Source of the DNA: Polychytrium aggregatum
Taxonomy: Eukaryota; Chytridiomycota; Chytridiomycetes; Polychytriales
Direction: 5' to 3'
Length of the DNA: 64,000 bases
NCBI RefSeq assembly: GCF_025602895.1
Contig: NW_026516220.1
Location: forward strand, 310,001-374,000
Numbering within the stretch: position 1 is the stretch's first letter; every line of letters starts with the position of its first letter. Shown here piece after piece: positions 45,574 to 58,165 of the stretch. The position numbers were made by a program, and so were the translations under genes. The notes beneath the pieces are model-generated. The model saw only the letters and a list, made by a program, of their open reading frames with translations. It made no database searches and was not told the origin of the DNA.

Positions 45574-47353
45574 GTTTGCGGGTGCAAGGCGGGTGCAAAA
45601 AGCGGGAGCGGAACGGGGTTTGCGAGGCGAGGGTGCTTGGATGTGGGGGGGGGGCTGGAGAATGCCGAGGCTGGATCAGATCAGTGGCGGCAGAGACGAG
45701 GCTTGGGGCTCGCTGGGAGGTCTGGGCGCGGAGAGGATGTTTGCAGCGAGGGGATCAGGATGCGACGCAACCAGGACAGGCCGACGGAGACGAAGCGGTG
45801 CAAGAAGAGAATAGTCGTCTGGAGGAACACGGCAAGCTCCTGCGGAGGAGGAAAAAAGAAAAATAGGACAGGCCGCGGGACGAAGGAACGTGGGTCGGCG
45901 TGGGGGCTAAATAGCCAGGCAAACTCTCTTTCGCGCTGGGATGGGAGCGCTTGCAATCCCAAGCCGGAGCAAGAGCCCAGCAGCAGCAGCAGAGAAGCGG
46001 CGAGAAGGGCGAGGCGCACGCGGCGCTGCGATTGGCCCGCTCTGGCGCTCAAGGAGCCAAGACAAGCGGGGGAGAGAAGAGAGAAGAAAACAAGTTTCGG
46101 ATGTGCAATCGCTGCATCACAAAACTACTTTGGAATCAATTTCGGGGCGGACAGAGAGGGCGGCCGCACGCCACGCCGCTTTGTCGGCGGACGCGGAGTC
46201 GGCTCTGTGTGGTGCGTGTGGCGCGGGTGGGGCGTGTCCTGCTGGGCCGGACGCCGCTGGTTGGCTGGCGCTGGCACAAGCCGGGCAACAAGCTGGGCAA
46301 CAAGCTGGGCAACAAGCGGACAGCGGGTGCGTGCGCACACGCGCACGAGACACGCGGCGATTGGCTGGCGGCGGGACGCGTGCATGCGGGTGCTGCGCAT
46401 GTCTAGGGCTGGGGCTCGGCGAGGGGAGGGGCTCTGCGCGCAGCAGCTGCGCATCTCGCGCAACCCACACGACAATGGCGAGCGCGCCGCGTGCACGGAC
46501 TGCGCCGGGGTGCGGTGTCACATGTGTGCAGGCGCGTGCGTGGGCCGGGTGCCGTTGTCGAGTGCTGCTGTTGAGTGCTGCTGTCGAGTGTCATGGCGCC
46601 GTTGTCATTGGGCCAACACGCCAAACAGCGCGCGGCCACACAAGCAACAGCTGTGTCGCCAGCACGCCCCCCCCGTCGCACCGAGCGTGCCACCACCCCG
46701 CAAGCCTTTCGCCCACTGTCGCTGTGCCGCCCCTGTCCCGGCTGCTGCGGCCCCACTCAGATTGGATCTCCGGCCTTCCTCCGTTCGCAATCCACGCTCC
46801 TATCACTTCCGTCCCATCCCGCCCATCTCCTCGCCTTCCGACCACACCCGCTGCCCATCCGCAGACTTCCGAATCATTCCCGCAACACCGGTCTGGCCCT
46901 TCGCCGCATCTTGTTGTGGCAGCCGCCCGTCGACCCGCCGTCCTTTTCTCGCTGCAACCAACCCGCCCTTGGCTCTGTTAGCCCGCTCCACAAGCACCAA
47001 CAATCACTGTCGGCCATTTCTTTTCGTCCGAGCCCACTGCTCAACAAACAATCCCCGGCCATCGTCCATCTCTCGCCTATCACCCGCATTGTCTCTTGCT
47101 CCTGCTGTTCAGCCAGTGCCGCTCCCGGTAATGCTTTGAACCCACAGCCTTCTGGCTTGCTTCCCCACAGCTGCCCCAGATCCGACCATCGTGCTGTCCG
47201 CCTGCCTTCCGCATCACAGAGCCGGGCTCTCATTCAGCTCCCGCTGTTCTCCTTCTGTCTTGGACACGCCCGCTCATTCGTCATTCATACTTCATCGTCG
47301 TGGTTAGCCCAAACCCCCCACCTCTTCTCCAGCCCAGCAGCACATCGAGTCGA
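45574..47353. other. intergenic region between divergent VTC4-like and GATA genes
   Basis: Should contain both promoters. A 697-codon open frame on + (45046-47139) crosses it but overlaps VTC4 exons antisense and is compositionally biased (Arg, Ala, Gly, Ser), so it is not called. Short tandem GGCAACAAGCT units occur at 46283-46320. C+T-rich stretches lie from 46660 to 47350, upstream of the GATA gene. Confidence 0.4.
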
Positions 47354-49005
47354 ATGGCAAACCCACAGCTCCCAACCCCGTATCCGCACCCGTTGGCCTC
47401 GCCCTTTCCCTCAGAGTCCCCCCGGTTGGATGCTCGGTCCGACTCTCTCAAACCCGCCAGCATCAAGACCGAGCCGTTGGCCGATCTCGGACCATCCAAC
47501 CTTGCATCTTCGCTTCCGCCGAGCCGAACATTTGAGTACACATCCTCGTTTCTACCAGATGCAGCCAAAATGGACATTGACGACCTGATGCAGCTCGAGG
47601 TTGCCGCCACTCTCATTTTCAATCTCCATCATGGTGCTGCTCGGCCTTGGCCCCAGGATACGAGCCTGTCCTCGTCGCAGCCGCCGCCCCTCTCACCCTC
47701 GCTCTCAGTTTCCTCGCTCCAGCCGCCGCGGCCTGCCACGCGGTTCAGCGAGTCTATCGCCGCAGACTCCTTGCTGCTCTTTGCCATGGATGCCGATACT
47801 AATTCAATCGGGAAGCGCCTCCGGTACTGCAGTCCAACTGCTTCCGTCGCGATGCCCTCGGAGTACTGCATTGTCCACTAACCCACCACCTCTCGCCAGT
47901 CAAACCGATCCGCTGGAATATGGCTACTGTCCGGGCCAGTCGTCGCAGTCTCCAGGATCGTCTCCGTCCTCGGGCTCAACGACGCCATCGCCATCGCCAC
48001 GCCCTGCCCACACTGCCCCATTCGGTTTGAGCGCGCCTTCGCTGAGCTCGTCGTATGAGGATTACCGCTTCCGCTTCCCTGAAATCAAGCCCGAGGGCAA
48101 GTCTTTTGATCCCTCGACAAGCGACAGCGAAGGCGAAGAAGCCGCCTTTGAATTCCGCGCCCCCAATCCTGGCTCTGCGCACTCGCGCTCTGCTCGGCCA
48201 AAGCCATCCTTGGGCCACCCCCACAGTCGCTCGGCATCCCATACTGGCAAAAAGCATCACCCGCACCCGTATCAAACGCCGAAGGTGTCCTCAAGCTGCA
48301 CCGAGGAATCGGCCCCAAGCGACACCAATCTCTCGGTTTCTCCCCCAAAACACCCGAGCCTTTCCTCGTCCCCGAGGTTCCTGGGGGTTCCATCGTCCTC
48401 ACCGGCCTCCATGTCCCCGACGCTATCGCAGTCGTCGCTGTCGTCCGCAAGCTCGCAACGGCGGTCGCGAAAGATGAGAACCTCCAAGAGCTCATCGTCG
48501 TCTCTTGACGAAGGGTCCAGACGAAAGGGCGCTGACTCGAGCCCGCCCAAGCCAGGTAACACATCCATCGATGGCTCCAGCTAGCCTTACCTTGCCGTCC
48601 TTTCTGGTGCTCGGTCACGAGAGCTTTGGTGGACGAGACGGTATAGTCGATTGGTATCTTGGGTCGCCCAAGTTCGGTCCCAGCGCGATCCGATACTGGA
48701 TGGGACAGCACGACTCGTCCAGGAAATCGATTGTACCGAGTGATTGAAACCCCTCGGCTTTGTGGCGGGTGTCCACCTTGCGCTGACGTCATTCGTCCTT
48801 GACAACTTCCTCGCGCCATGCCCGGACCTGACTCTGTATCGGATGTGACTGCGTGTGAGCAGCACAAGCGCAACGGCACTGCCACTACTGCATGGCGACG
48901 CAGACGCCCATGTGGCGGCATGGCCCTCCCGAGTACCCTGATCTGTGCAATCGCTGTGGTGTCAAGTACATGCGCGGTCGGCTGATCTCCAAGAAAGAAT
49001 CATAA
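47354..49005 (+). CDS. GATA-type zinc-finger transcription factor
   Basis: Three exons (47354-47823, 47900-48555, 48863-49005) encode 422 aa with matching phases. Residues 1-375 are disordered, rich in Ser and Pro, with an acidic patch (STSDSEGEEAAFEF) and a basic Ser-rich patch before the finger. The finger at 382-407 is C-x2-C-x18-C-x2-C: CHYCMATQTPMWRHGPPEYP then DLCNRCGVKYMRGRLI. It keeps the TPMWR and LCNRCG signatures, has the 18-residue loop of one fungal GATA class, and sits only 15 residues from the stop. It likely binds GATA sites in the nucleus. Target genes cannot be told. The start ATG is the first consistent one; the frame is open upstream to about 47300. Confidence 0.82.
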
Positions 49006-49921
49006 CTGCCGCCCCCCCTCACCCGCGGGGGTTGTCAATGTCATATGCAATCAGTCCCTACTTCCTCTCTCTCGGTACGTATCCGTCGTCGGTGCGTTCC
49101 CACGAGCCGCCAATCGGCTGCGATCCGGCGTCGTGCTCGCAACAACGCCTCGCTGTTATTCAATGGAGCTTCTTGACCTTCCAGCCGGTCGAATCTCGTT
49201 GATGTGTAGAATCAGGTAGGCCAGCACCCTTTTCCATCTTTCCCCCCCGTCTCCATCTGCCCTCCCCCTCATCTCAGGCGGACGCATTGGTTAACCTGTG
49301 CATCCCTCGGTTCTGCGGGGGGAAGATTGCAAGGACCAAGACGATTGATCCGATGCCATCGCCAAGTCGGCGGCATCGCTTCCTCGTGAACGGTTGCATT
49401 GTGGAACGGCGCTCTATAGCAAACATCGCTGGGCGACCAGCCCGTTGCTGCGGGGTGTCTTGCCCGCTTCGCCGTCGCATCTGGTTGGCCGACTGCCTTG
49501 TCCCTTCGCTTCTCGCTTCTCTTGCCCCTCCCCTGCACTCTGTCGTCTTACAGCGCACCCATTCAGTTTTGTCGGCCTCTGGCTCAGTTTTGGACCTGCT
49601 TCGTTTCTTCAATCGTGATGCTTCTTTGGGGGGAGGCCGGCTGCCGTCGTGGTTGGGTGCCCTGGGCCGACGCCACCCCAGATCGGCCATCGTGCCCGCA
49701 AATACACCGCACTCGCAGTTCTTTTCATGTGACGGCAGACCCTCGTCCCCACAACCTGTTCGAAGCAATGTGCTGCTGACGAATTGGCTGGCTGGTTCGC
49801 TGCGCATGCTGTCATGTGGCGTGGCCACCCCAGCATCTTGGCGCATATCCGCGAGGTGTTAAAACCGATCCGCCCAGACACGGCGGCTCTGCTCCTCTCC
49901 AGATCGAACCCAGCGCACCCC
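49006..49921. other. intergenic, no gene seen
   Basis: Several C- and T-rich stretches (49222-49275) and domainless open frames. It contains the upstream region of the arylamine N-acetyltransferase gene. Confidence 0.4.
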
Positions 49922-51121
49922 ATGAGCACCACAGAAACCACCGATCCGTTCGACCGGGCGGCATATCTCGGCCGCATCAACCTGACCGAGGAGCAAATCC
50001 AGGCGTGCCCGCCCCAGTCCTTCGAGCTGCTCAATCTGCTCCTGTCGAGCCATCAATATGCGATCGCCTACGAGAATCTGGCGGCATGCGGGCATATCGA
50101 GCCGCAGACCTCGCATGTCCCCTTTCCCGGGATCCGAGTCTCGCTGAACCCGAACCACATCTTCAAAAAGCTTGTCCTGGACCATCGTGGCGGCTACTGT
50201 TTCGAACAAAACATCCTCTTTGCTCGAGCCTTGGCCGAGTTTGGCTTCACCAGCATCCAGACCGCCGCCGCCAGGGTCTCGATCACCACCCGCAACTATG
50301 TCGATTCATCCCAGGGCCTCGAGCCCGAGCCTGTGCCGCTCTTGAGCAAGACTCATATGATCCTGCTCGTCAAAGTCGCCGATGGCCGCACCTATCTCAG
50401 CGATGTCGGATTCTCGGGGGCTGGCCAGCCTCGTGGTCCGATCGAACTGGTCCCGGATGTCGAGACGTTCTACCCCGACAGCGGCGACCGGTACAAGTTG
50501 CGGAAGGCCAACCTGAAGAGCGCTAGCCAACAATCCCCTGACGACTGGATTGCTCCTAAATGGTAATGGATGGGCGAACCGACAGAGTGACGGCATTCGT
50601 GTGCAGGGAAGGAACAGGGTGGATTGCTTGGCTGGAGAAGACAACAGGAAGCTCGAATCAAATCAAATCAAATCGAATCAAAATCAAATCGGATATTGGC
50701 AACCTGTGCCAGATACCCCAGCTCGCCGCTCACATGTCTCTCTCTCCCGTCGCTCCCTCTTCACAGGCTGTCAGACCACCACTCTGTCCTTCCCGAGGAC
50801 GATGCCAAGGAGTCGGTGTTCTGGTTCCTTCAATACAGCCCCTCGGTTGGCCGACCCTTCTACGAGATGTACCTGTTCTCGTCCGACTCTGTGATGACCC
50901 GAATGGACTATGAAACCTCCAACTGGTTCACGTCGACCTCACCCTACTCGCCCATCACCAATGGGGTCAAGTGCTCCATCAATACCCCTACAGGGCGTAA
51001 CAGCATGGTGGACTCAGTCTGCAAGATCCGCGCAAAGGGCAAGGACGTCGTCGAGATCCAAATCGTCGATAATGCCCACAGAGCCCGAGTTCTGCGTGAA
51101 TACTTCAACATCCATGTCTGA
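49922..51121 (+). CDS. arylamine N-acetyltransferase
   Basis: Transfers acetyl (or another acyl group) from CoA to arylamines, hydrazines or related xenobiotics, in the cytosol. Two exons (49922-50562, 50767-51121) encode 331 aa. The Cys-His-Asp triad is Cys93 in HRGGYCFEQN, His145 in LLSKTHMILLV and Asp161 in TYLSDVGFSG. Upstream ISO-like context YAIAYENLAACG matches the family's N-terminal helical domain, and the second exon supplies the C-terminal lid (FYEMYLFSSDSVMTRMDYET). The donor TGGTAATGG splits a Trp codon and rejoins to DDWIAPKWLSDHHSVLPED. The poly-AATCAAATC stretch at 50655-50690 is in the intron. In fungi such enzymes detoxify plant or fungal arylamines. The substrate here is unknown. 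Confidence 0.92.
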
Positions 51122-51211
51122 GCTGCAGATGGACGGAGCGACACAGCCGTCGGTGGAGAAATTGTACCGCGCCGACTTGCACCGTATTCTCTGCTTGAGC
51201 TGGATGAGTTA

Positions 51212-51887
51212 TCAGAGTATCAATGAAGCACCCATTGAATGCACACACAACAGCATAACTTGACTCAAAGTACTGATCTCCAATCTCTGGCCCGAAGAGG
51301 CATGAATGCCTGTGCCCATCAATGACGGAGGGGTGGTAGCAAGAGTGGCGATGGTGGGTGTAGGGGTATATTTGGGTGCGCTTGGTCGCGGCTCATCGAG
51401 ATGAAGATATCTTCGATCCTGGCACGCTGCTTGCAGAGTCTGAACATTCTCTGTGTGTGGCCGGGGAAGGTGCCCAGCCCCCATCCTGTGGTAATACCTG
51501 TCCAACTTCGATCTGCGCTTGGCCCTCAATACCATCGCCTGCTCCTTGCTGGGGTTCTCGAGGGTCGGCCCATCCTCCATCATCGGCTGAATGGACGTCT
51601 TGAAACCCTCGCCACCGTTTTGAGTATTCACCCACCCTCGTTCAATGCCTCACCAACCTTTCACAGCGCCTTTCGCACATGTCCAGAATGTTGCCGCCAA
51701 ACTCCTCACACAATCTCTGGCGTGGGAACCATGACAACCAGACAACATGGCGACGGAGCTGTCGAGCGGAATGTCTGAACTGTTGCGCAGCAAGCGAAGC
51801 AGGGTATCCAGAGCGAAGCAGCATCTCGGACCAAGCACAAAACCGCCGTCCTCGTTCCCATCCCACGCACACCATCCGCCAAGCCAA
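51212..51887 (-). CDS. hypothetical protein, tentative two-exon gene
   Basis: On the - strand, a frame containing RLCEEFGGNILDMCERRCERL ends at a possible donor near 51648. A second frame starting at an acceptor near 51603 continues TSIQPMMEDGPTLENPSKEQ and then a basic stretch (RAKRRSKLDRYYHRMG). The composition is less biased than neighbouring non-coding frames, and the joint keeps phase. No family is recognised. The start and stop are guesses, and the 5' end would face the LRR gene head to head. Confidence 0.3.
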
Positions 51888-51898
51888 TCCAATCCAGC

Positions 51899-54860
51899 AT
51901 GTCTCAAAAACGCACCCTCAGCTGTGATCTCACATACAGCAGTCCCGCCAAGATCGCCCGCCTCGATACGAGTCTACATGCTGTCGCCGAGACCGGTCCA
52001 TCCAGCAACACCCATTCCGGCCATCCCAGCCACGTTTGTGCCTTACTCGCCTCCCACGACATCCTCACGATCTTGATCTGCAACGATGCCTTTGTCGCAA
52101 CCATCGGCATCGCGACTCTGGCTCTCCTTCCCGGCCTGGCGCCACAGTACAAGGACATCCTCTTGCTCGTTTCCGAAGATGGGAGGCTCCGTGTTGTTCA
52201 GTCTCACATCGATGGCAGGGCATCTATTCCCAACTCCAAGAGAGCCAACTTCCGCGATGTTCTTAACAGGACCAAGGAATTCATCGATGCCAACGACTTC
52301 CTCCAGGGAGTTTTCTTCTTCCTCACACGCAGGAACGGATATCCAGCGAAGTTTGAGACATATCAGAAGGAACTGCCTCTCTGGTGGGCTTTCGCCAATT
52401 CAAGGTCGCTTCGGTGCATCATCAGCCACGAGTGGTGTGGTTTAGGTCTTCGGTATCCATTCACATTCAGTAATGACCCGAGCATATTTAGTGATGTTCA
52501 TTCTATGTTCATTCTATATCATCCGTTCACTAAATCCACGAGATCAATTCAAAATACTGGACAGTTCACTTTTGTTGAACACAGAATATGCCCGCCGCTG
52601 CAGCCCAGAATATTGGTATTGTCGAACCGAAAGAACTGTGAACATTGTCCGATTCGATCATCACCCATATCACACCGACGAACAAGTGTCCAAGCTTCTC
52701 CCACACGAAGTGTATATTCTGCAAGATGCGAATCATCACCTACGCATCAGGTTGGTCAACTGTGGGGTCTCTGTGTTTTCTGACTGGCCAGAGATCCCTC
52801 GCCGCATCAGAACTCTCATCATTGATGACTCGCCGAACAGAGTCACGGACTTTGCTAGCTTCTCCGAGATGCAGCAACTCGATTACCTGAGGATTCGGTG
52901 CAACATTGTCACTCTCGAAGGAATGCCGAATACCTTGCCGAACTTGACTCGTCTCGATTTATCCGAGTGTGCGAACATCCAGAGCCTCAACGGACTCTCC
53001 CAGATACCAAGTATACTTGAAGTGAGCCTCCCTCCACTCATCGAGAACATCGAACCTCTCTATCAATACTTTGGCCAGCTTGAGATGTTGGATCTGAGCC
53101 GCTGCAGTCGAATCACATCTCTTGTTGGGTTTCCTCCGTTGCGAAAATTGAATGAGCTCAGACTTCCAAGATCCATCCAGGCTCTGGATGGATTTCCGAG
53201 CCAACTGGACTCGCTCATGGAACTGGATATATGGACATGCGATCGACTCGAGTCGCTCAAGCGATTGACGCCGATGCCGGGATTGAAGAACATCTGGCTT
53301 CCTCAATCGATCTGTCTGAAGAATGCTGTTGATATCATTCATTGGTTCCAACGATCGCCCCAATGGAGGAGTTGTTCTGTGAAGGATCGATCGCACAATG
53401 TCCGTCTAGCATTCAATCAATTCTGGACATTGCTGAGCCTGGTATTCATCGATGCATTATCGGAGGCGAACCTATCAAACCAGTGCCTCAATGTACTCAT
53501 GGAGGAACCAAGCGAGCTACTAAATCGCTTCATGAGGACATCAGGGGTCGAGAACTTTAATGAACTAATATGTGACACTCGCATGGCAAGAGACATGTCA
53601 GCAGAATCGAATATTCAGTTGCTTAGCGTCGATCGAGGCAGAACATACATCGGATGCTACGCTCTGGATTATGACTCCATGCTGTCTGTGCTGGAGATTC
53701 CCACAGGGCTGGTGAACTGGAAATCTCCCTTGACAAAAGTCACAGTCCACCCTCAATCTTCTGAAAGTAGTCATCGTGATATCGACTATGTACTGCGCAT
53801 CGACCAAACGGCAGAAACGATGGTCTGGAGGGATAGTAAAGTTGAGTGTCTTGTGGGAATGCCACCAAGATTCGATTATCTAAAGCACTTGGAGATCGGC
53901 TGGAATAGTCTCAAGTCTCTCAGAGGCATGCCCGAGATGCATTTACTCGAAAAGCTCACTCTCTGGGCAGATGTTGAGGATCTTCAAGGACTACCGCCAG
54001 TGCTTCCGTCCCTCATGCATTTGGATATAAGTGATTGCGCTCGACTAAGGTCGCTCAAGGGAATGCCCGAGATGCCCAAATTGACAACATTGATACTGCC
54101 TCCACTGATACGGAGCCTGCAAGGACTGCCCAGGATCCTCTACTCGCTTCAAAGCATTGATCTCTCAAGCTGTTCTGAGCTTGCGTCGCTCAAGGAGATT
54201 CCTTATCTCCCAAACTTGAGAAAACTAACAACTCCCGAGGGACTGAAGACCTTGGACATACCCCTGAATCACATCAGCTCGCTTGAAGAGCTCGATATGT
54301 CGCGCTCGTCAAGTCTCGAGTCACTTGATCGCTTTCCATACACACCCAAATTGAAGATTCTGTATCTGAATGGTTCATTTTGCAACCTCCGTGGACTGCC
54401 AAGATGCATGCCGTCGCTTCAGATCCTCTCTGCCTGGTGCACCTCGCTCACATCGCTGGAGGGGTTTCCTGAAACACCCAAACTTGAAGAGCTGGCTCTG
54501 ACGTCCTCAATAACCAGCATGCGCGGTCTGCCGTCCGTATTTCCCACCTTAACGGTGTTTGCCGTTTGTGATCAAGGGAGTCCACCAAACAAAACAAGCC
54601 TCCAGGAATGCCACATCATGCCCAATCTTCAGCGTCTCAAGCTCTCTGGATCGATCCGATCATTCCGGGGGCTCCCTGAGTCCTTGATGAGGCTCCTGGA
54701 ACCGGATCTATCTTCATGCTCCAATCTGCAATCGATCGAAGGACTCCCACGTATGCCTCTGCTCCAGAGGTTGAGACGCGGTGGCATGCGGAAGTCAATA
54801 TTCGATGAGTTAGTGGCCCGACTGAGGACTGATTCACCGCAACTGAGCGTATCTGGATGA
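51899..54860 (+). CDS. large leucine-rich-repeat protein
   Basis: About 955 aa if an intron of about 94 nt (52491-52584) is removed; without it the frame shifts between 52480 and 52590. Residues 1-~200 are a domain I do not recognise (ILTILICNDAFVATIGIATLALL; VLNRTKEFIDANDFLQGVFFFL). From ~290 there are irregular leucine-rich repeats of about 23 residues (LPNLTRLDLSECANIQSLNG, LEMLDLSRCSRITSLVGFP). A non-repeat insert follows (~530-670), then a second array with SLRGMPEMHLLEKLTLWADV and LKGMPEMPKLTTLILPPLIR. There is no signal peptide or kinase. The region is less GC-rich than its neighbours, which could point to a distinct origin. Likely a protein-interaction scaffold. An alternative donor lies near 52437. 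Confidence 0.75.
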
Positions 54861-55308
54861 AATCCTCGCTTCATCACACTATCATCGATCAGCCTCAGTC
54901 CAGATGGTGACGAAAGTAAGGTCAGGTGAAGAAGAGAACAACCTGGGTGGTGATGAGTGATCATGGATTCATCGATAACCCTCTGTTGATGCATCGTGCT
55001 GCGGCTGCTTTCCCGGAGCAAATCTTGGGTTCGTTCATGTGGCAGCATGAAATGACCGACTAGTACAATGCCTCGGTGTATCGGATTGCTCTGGAACATC
55101 AATACATCAGTACATACAACCCGCCTCAGGGGATTGTCGGCGACTCAGTGATGAGGTCATGGTCTGGGGTGCAGCCAAAGAAAGCCACACCGACATCATA
55201 CCGACAACTGGACCTGATCCTTTCGACCAAAATGTTGACGATGCTCCGGACACGGCTCCAGATGCCGCTCAAGATCTTGTGCCCGGTCGCTGCTTGCAGT
55301 TCGGTATC
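54861..55308. other. intergenic, no gene seen
   Basis: Between the LRR gene and a LINE fragment. No open frame with a recognisable domain. Confidence 0.4.
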
Positions 55309-56529
55309 TCATGAATAGTTGAAAATAGAGCGAATGAAAAGAGAGCCGACAGCCATTTCTTTCTGTTTCTCGGTCGGAATCTCAACGTCCTGATTGAGCA
55401 AGGTGATGAGGCCGCATGCTAGATGCATCGCTCTGTAAGATATGTTCCGCACCACTCTGAAGAGTCGGGTCAGACAGTGCATCTGTGCTCGTCTGAGTGT
55501 CACGGCTTGCTGCTTCGTGAGCACTTCGAGGGTCAGTCCATACTCGAGCATGGGCCGAACGAAGGTCTTGAACACCCTCGTCACCGTCTTGGCCGAGTAT
55601 CGTCCCAGGCTCATTCCGTGCTTCACCAGCTTGTCGGCGGCACCTCTAGCCTTGTGAGTGATGTTCTGGATCTGGTGATCCATCCTGAAGCCGTTGATGT
55701 CGACGATGGCTCCGAGGTGCCAGAACTCCTTGGCGACTGGCAGCTCCTTGCCGTACAGGTGCACCTTGGCATCCTTCTCTGGGTGCTGTTCGGTGAACAT
55801 CACCTCGCACTTCGGGGGCGAGAACTGGTATCGATTCTCGATGCTGTGGGCCTCGCAGATGTCGAGGAGACGCTGGGTCTGGTTGGGGCGGCAGATGAGC
55901 CACCCCATCGTCGGCAAACCACAGTGAGCTGGTTTTGGACTTTTTCGGTCCTCACCCAGTCCGATGCGTGTCGCTTGAGCTGGCCGTTGAGGTTGCTCCG
56001 GCTCTCTGACAATTTGCGAATCTCTTGGCCTGCTCGTGAATCCTCCATATCATCTTGATGCGTGCTTGGCCAATGACTGTCTCGGCGACTGTGTTGATTG
56101 CGTTGGTGGCGATATTCCAGGCATGGCCGATCGCCTGCCGGGCCTCGACTTGGCTGGCGGGGACTTCGGTGCATCGGCCGATTACTTCCAGGACGACAGG
56201 ATGTCGAGTGCCTTGTTGTATCGGTCCTCGATTTCTGGTCCTCCAGCTTTTTGAAGTTTCCCTGCCACGCGTCGACCTTGAGAATCGGGTCGTCTCTGGC
56301 TCCTATCTCGGAGGCAGTGATGTAGTCTATGGTGGACTTTCACTTCCATTGGATCCTGGACATTGTGACATTGTGTCTTGGCACTACACCTTGGGACATC
56401 CGGATGCCGGGAACCGAAAGGAGCAGGTGCCATGACCATTTTCTCTTCCAAATGAACTCCTTGCCCAACGGCTCGAGACCAAAACATCCACGCAGCCTTG
56501 AGCTTGGTTGCTGAGGGTCGCTCAGCCAT
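55309..56529 (-). mobile_element. decayed non-LTR retrotransposon (LINE) reverse-transcriptase fragment
   Basis: The - strand frame 55917-55309 encodes the thumb-side C-terminal part of a LINE reverse transcriptase: FWHLGAIVDINGFRMDHQIQN, then a helical stretch (ARGAADKLVKHGMSLGRYSA) and VFKTFVRPMLEYGLTLEVL, the usual connection-region motifs. Upstream on the same strand, shifted frames keep endonuclease-to-RT linker-like sequence (EIRKLSESRSNLNGQLKRHA; NKALDILSSWK). Frameshifts separate the pieces. The polymerase YADD motif and the endonuclease are not present. It is inactive. Confidence 0.75.
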
Positions 56530-58165
56530 CGGTGTAATTCTCGACTAGCTTTTGGCCATCGATGAGCAGGTTGTCAGTGGCACTTGGGGCACCGGTTCAC
56601 CCACCACATCCATCGGCGCTCACTCAGCAAGATCGGGGCGATCGGCAGGATCGGCAAAATCAGCAAGCCGGTGCACTGAGGATGCAGCTTGAGCGTTTGG
56701 TTGATTGGCGTATTTGCGCGAACAATGCGACTGGGCCGCGGTATGAGATCCGTCGACATCCTCCAATCATACAGAGCGTGACCTGTTTCAGTCGGGGCGG
56801 GCTGCAAGCATGCGGACCGGGTTGCTTCCGCCTGTCCCCAGAGAAACTGTTGATGATCCAGCGTACCGGCTGCTGATTGGGAGCGCATGCATCGGCACTG
56901 CAATCATAGGACCTCGAACAGGACCTCCCTGGCCACAGGGCCAAAGCGGCAGCCCAATCCATTGGCGACGGCGGCGACCAAGAACGAGCACGTTGCTGGA
57001 CACACCCAATAGGACAAGAGCAGATTAGCGTCAGCGGAATGCCAGGTCACCACGAGTCTCCCAGGTTCCAGAAATGTCTCAGAGCACACGCCGCTGGCCA
57101 GAACCCAAGTGCCATCTGTGCTGGACAAAGACAGCATCGCCGAGTCTCCCCAGCAGAGCGGGTGACCAGCCGCCGTGGGTCTTGGATAGTCAAGAGGCTG
57201 AGTCGGCCGCACAGCGAAATTCATCCGAGCGGCTTGTGCCAAAGCGAGATCCGGACCAAGCCAGGCGGCAACTGCCTCTTTTTGCGGGCCTGGGCTTGCA
57301 GCAGGAAGCGCTGGCGAGCTCCCTGCTTCCAATATTTGGCCGTTGTCGGCGAAAGCGACCCTTGCGAAGTGCCCGACACGAAAGGACACTACCAACTCAC
57401 GGTGGACACCGAGATCCTGATCCAAAGCAGGACAGATGGGCTCATAGCCTGAGAGTGATTTAGACAACTGTATTCAAAGAGCACGCAAGGTAACAGAGAG
57501 CAGATCGGCACATTGGAGCACAGTTTGCCATCGATGAGAATGGGTCGTCACTAGAGTACAAACCTTCTCCCACCCCTTGACAGTCAGTTGGGATCGGCGC
57601 TAGGAGTTGCATGACATCTCAGAGTCAGTGGGCATGAGCAATGCAGCTGGAGGATAAGCGCAGACGGAATAGAGAAAGAACGACGATGGCACGCGAGGGG
57701 CAACCCCAAAGTAGACGACAGAACAAAGTGTGAGGCGAGCCCCAACGAGACAGCCAAAGATACTGCAGAGACAGAGTAGATGCGAGGATACCCTTGAGGG
57801 TGTCTGAAAACTGCTTCGACGACGGATCATCAGGGACAACAGCGTTTGGCATGCAGATGGGTGGCAGCAGGAGTGCCGCACCTTACGCATGCATCCTCTT
57901 TTCAGCCACGGGCAGGTGGCAGTTTCTGGGCCTGGGTCGGGTGAGTGCCAGGCACATCCCAACAAACTCTCTTGCGTCCATCTTTCTCGTCGAAGGCCAA
58001 TCCGGCCGTCTGCCACACATAGAGGCGAGGATACCTATACCAAAACGTGAAACACGCCGAGTGAGCCGAAGCATGGGCAGGTAAGTCCCGCTGGGATGTC
58101 GTGGCGCGAGAACGAAAGCAAGGATCCCGAGGCAAATCGATGAATGGGCAGATGGACGATTCGCA
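56530..58165. other. no gene firmly recognised; open frame 56904-57467 on - strand
   Basis: A 187-codon - strand frame contains Val/Ala-rich stretches (LLLSYWVCPATCSFLVAAVANG), but an overlapping + frame is nearly as long and neither shows a family motif. The rest has nothing beyond biased frames. The right part is upstream of velvet copy 3. Confidence 0.3.

Noticed and set aside
45046-47139. 697-codon open frame on +
   Set aside because: It runs antisense through VTC4-like exons and a GC-rich intergenic region; composition is Arg/Ala/Gly/Ser-heavy and no domain is visible.
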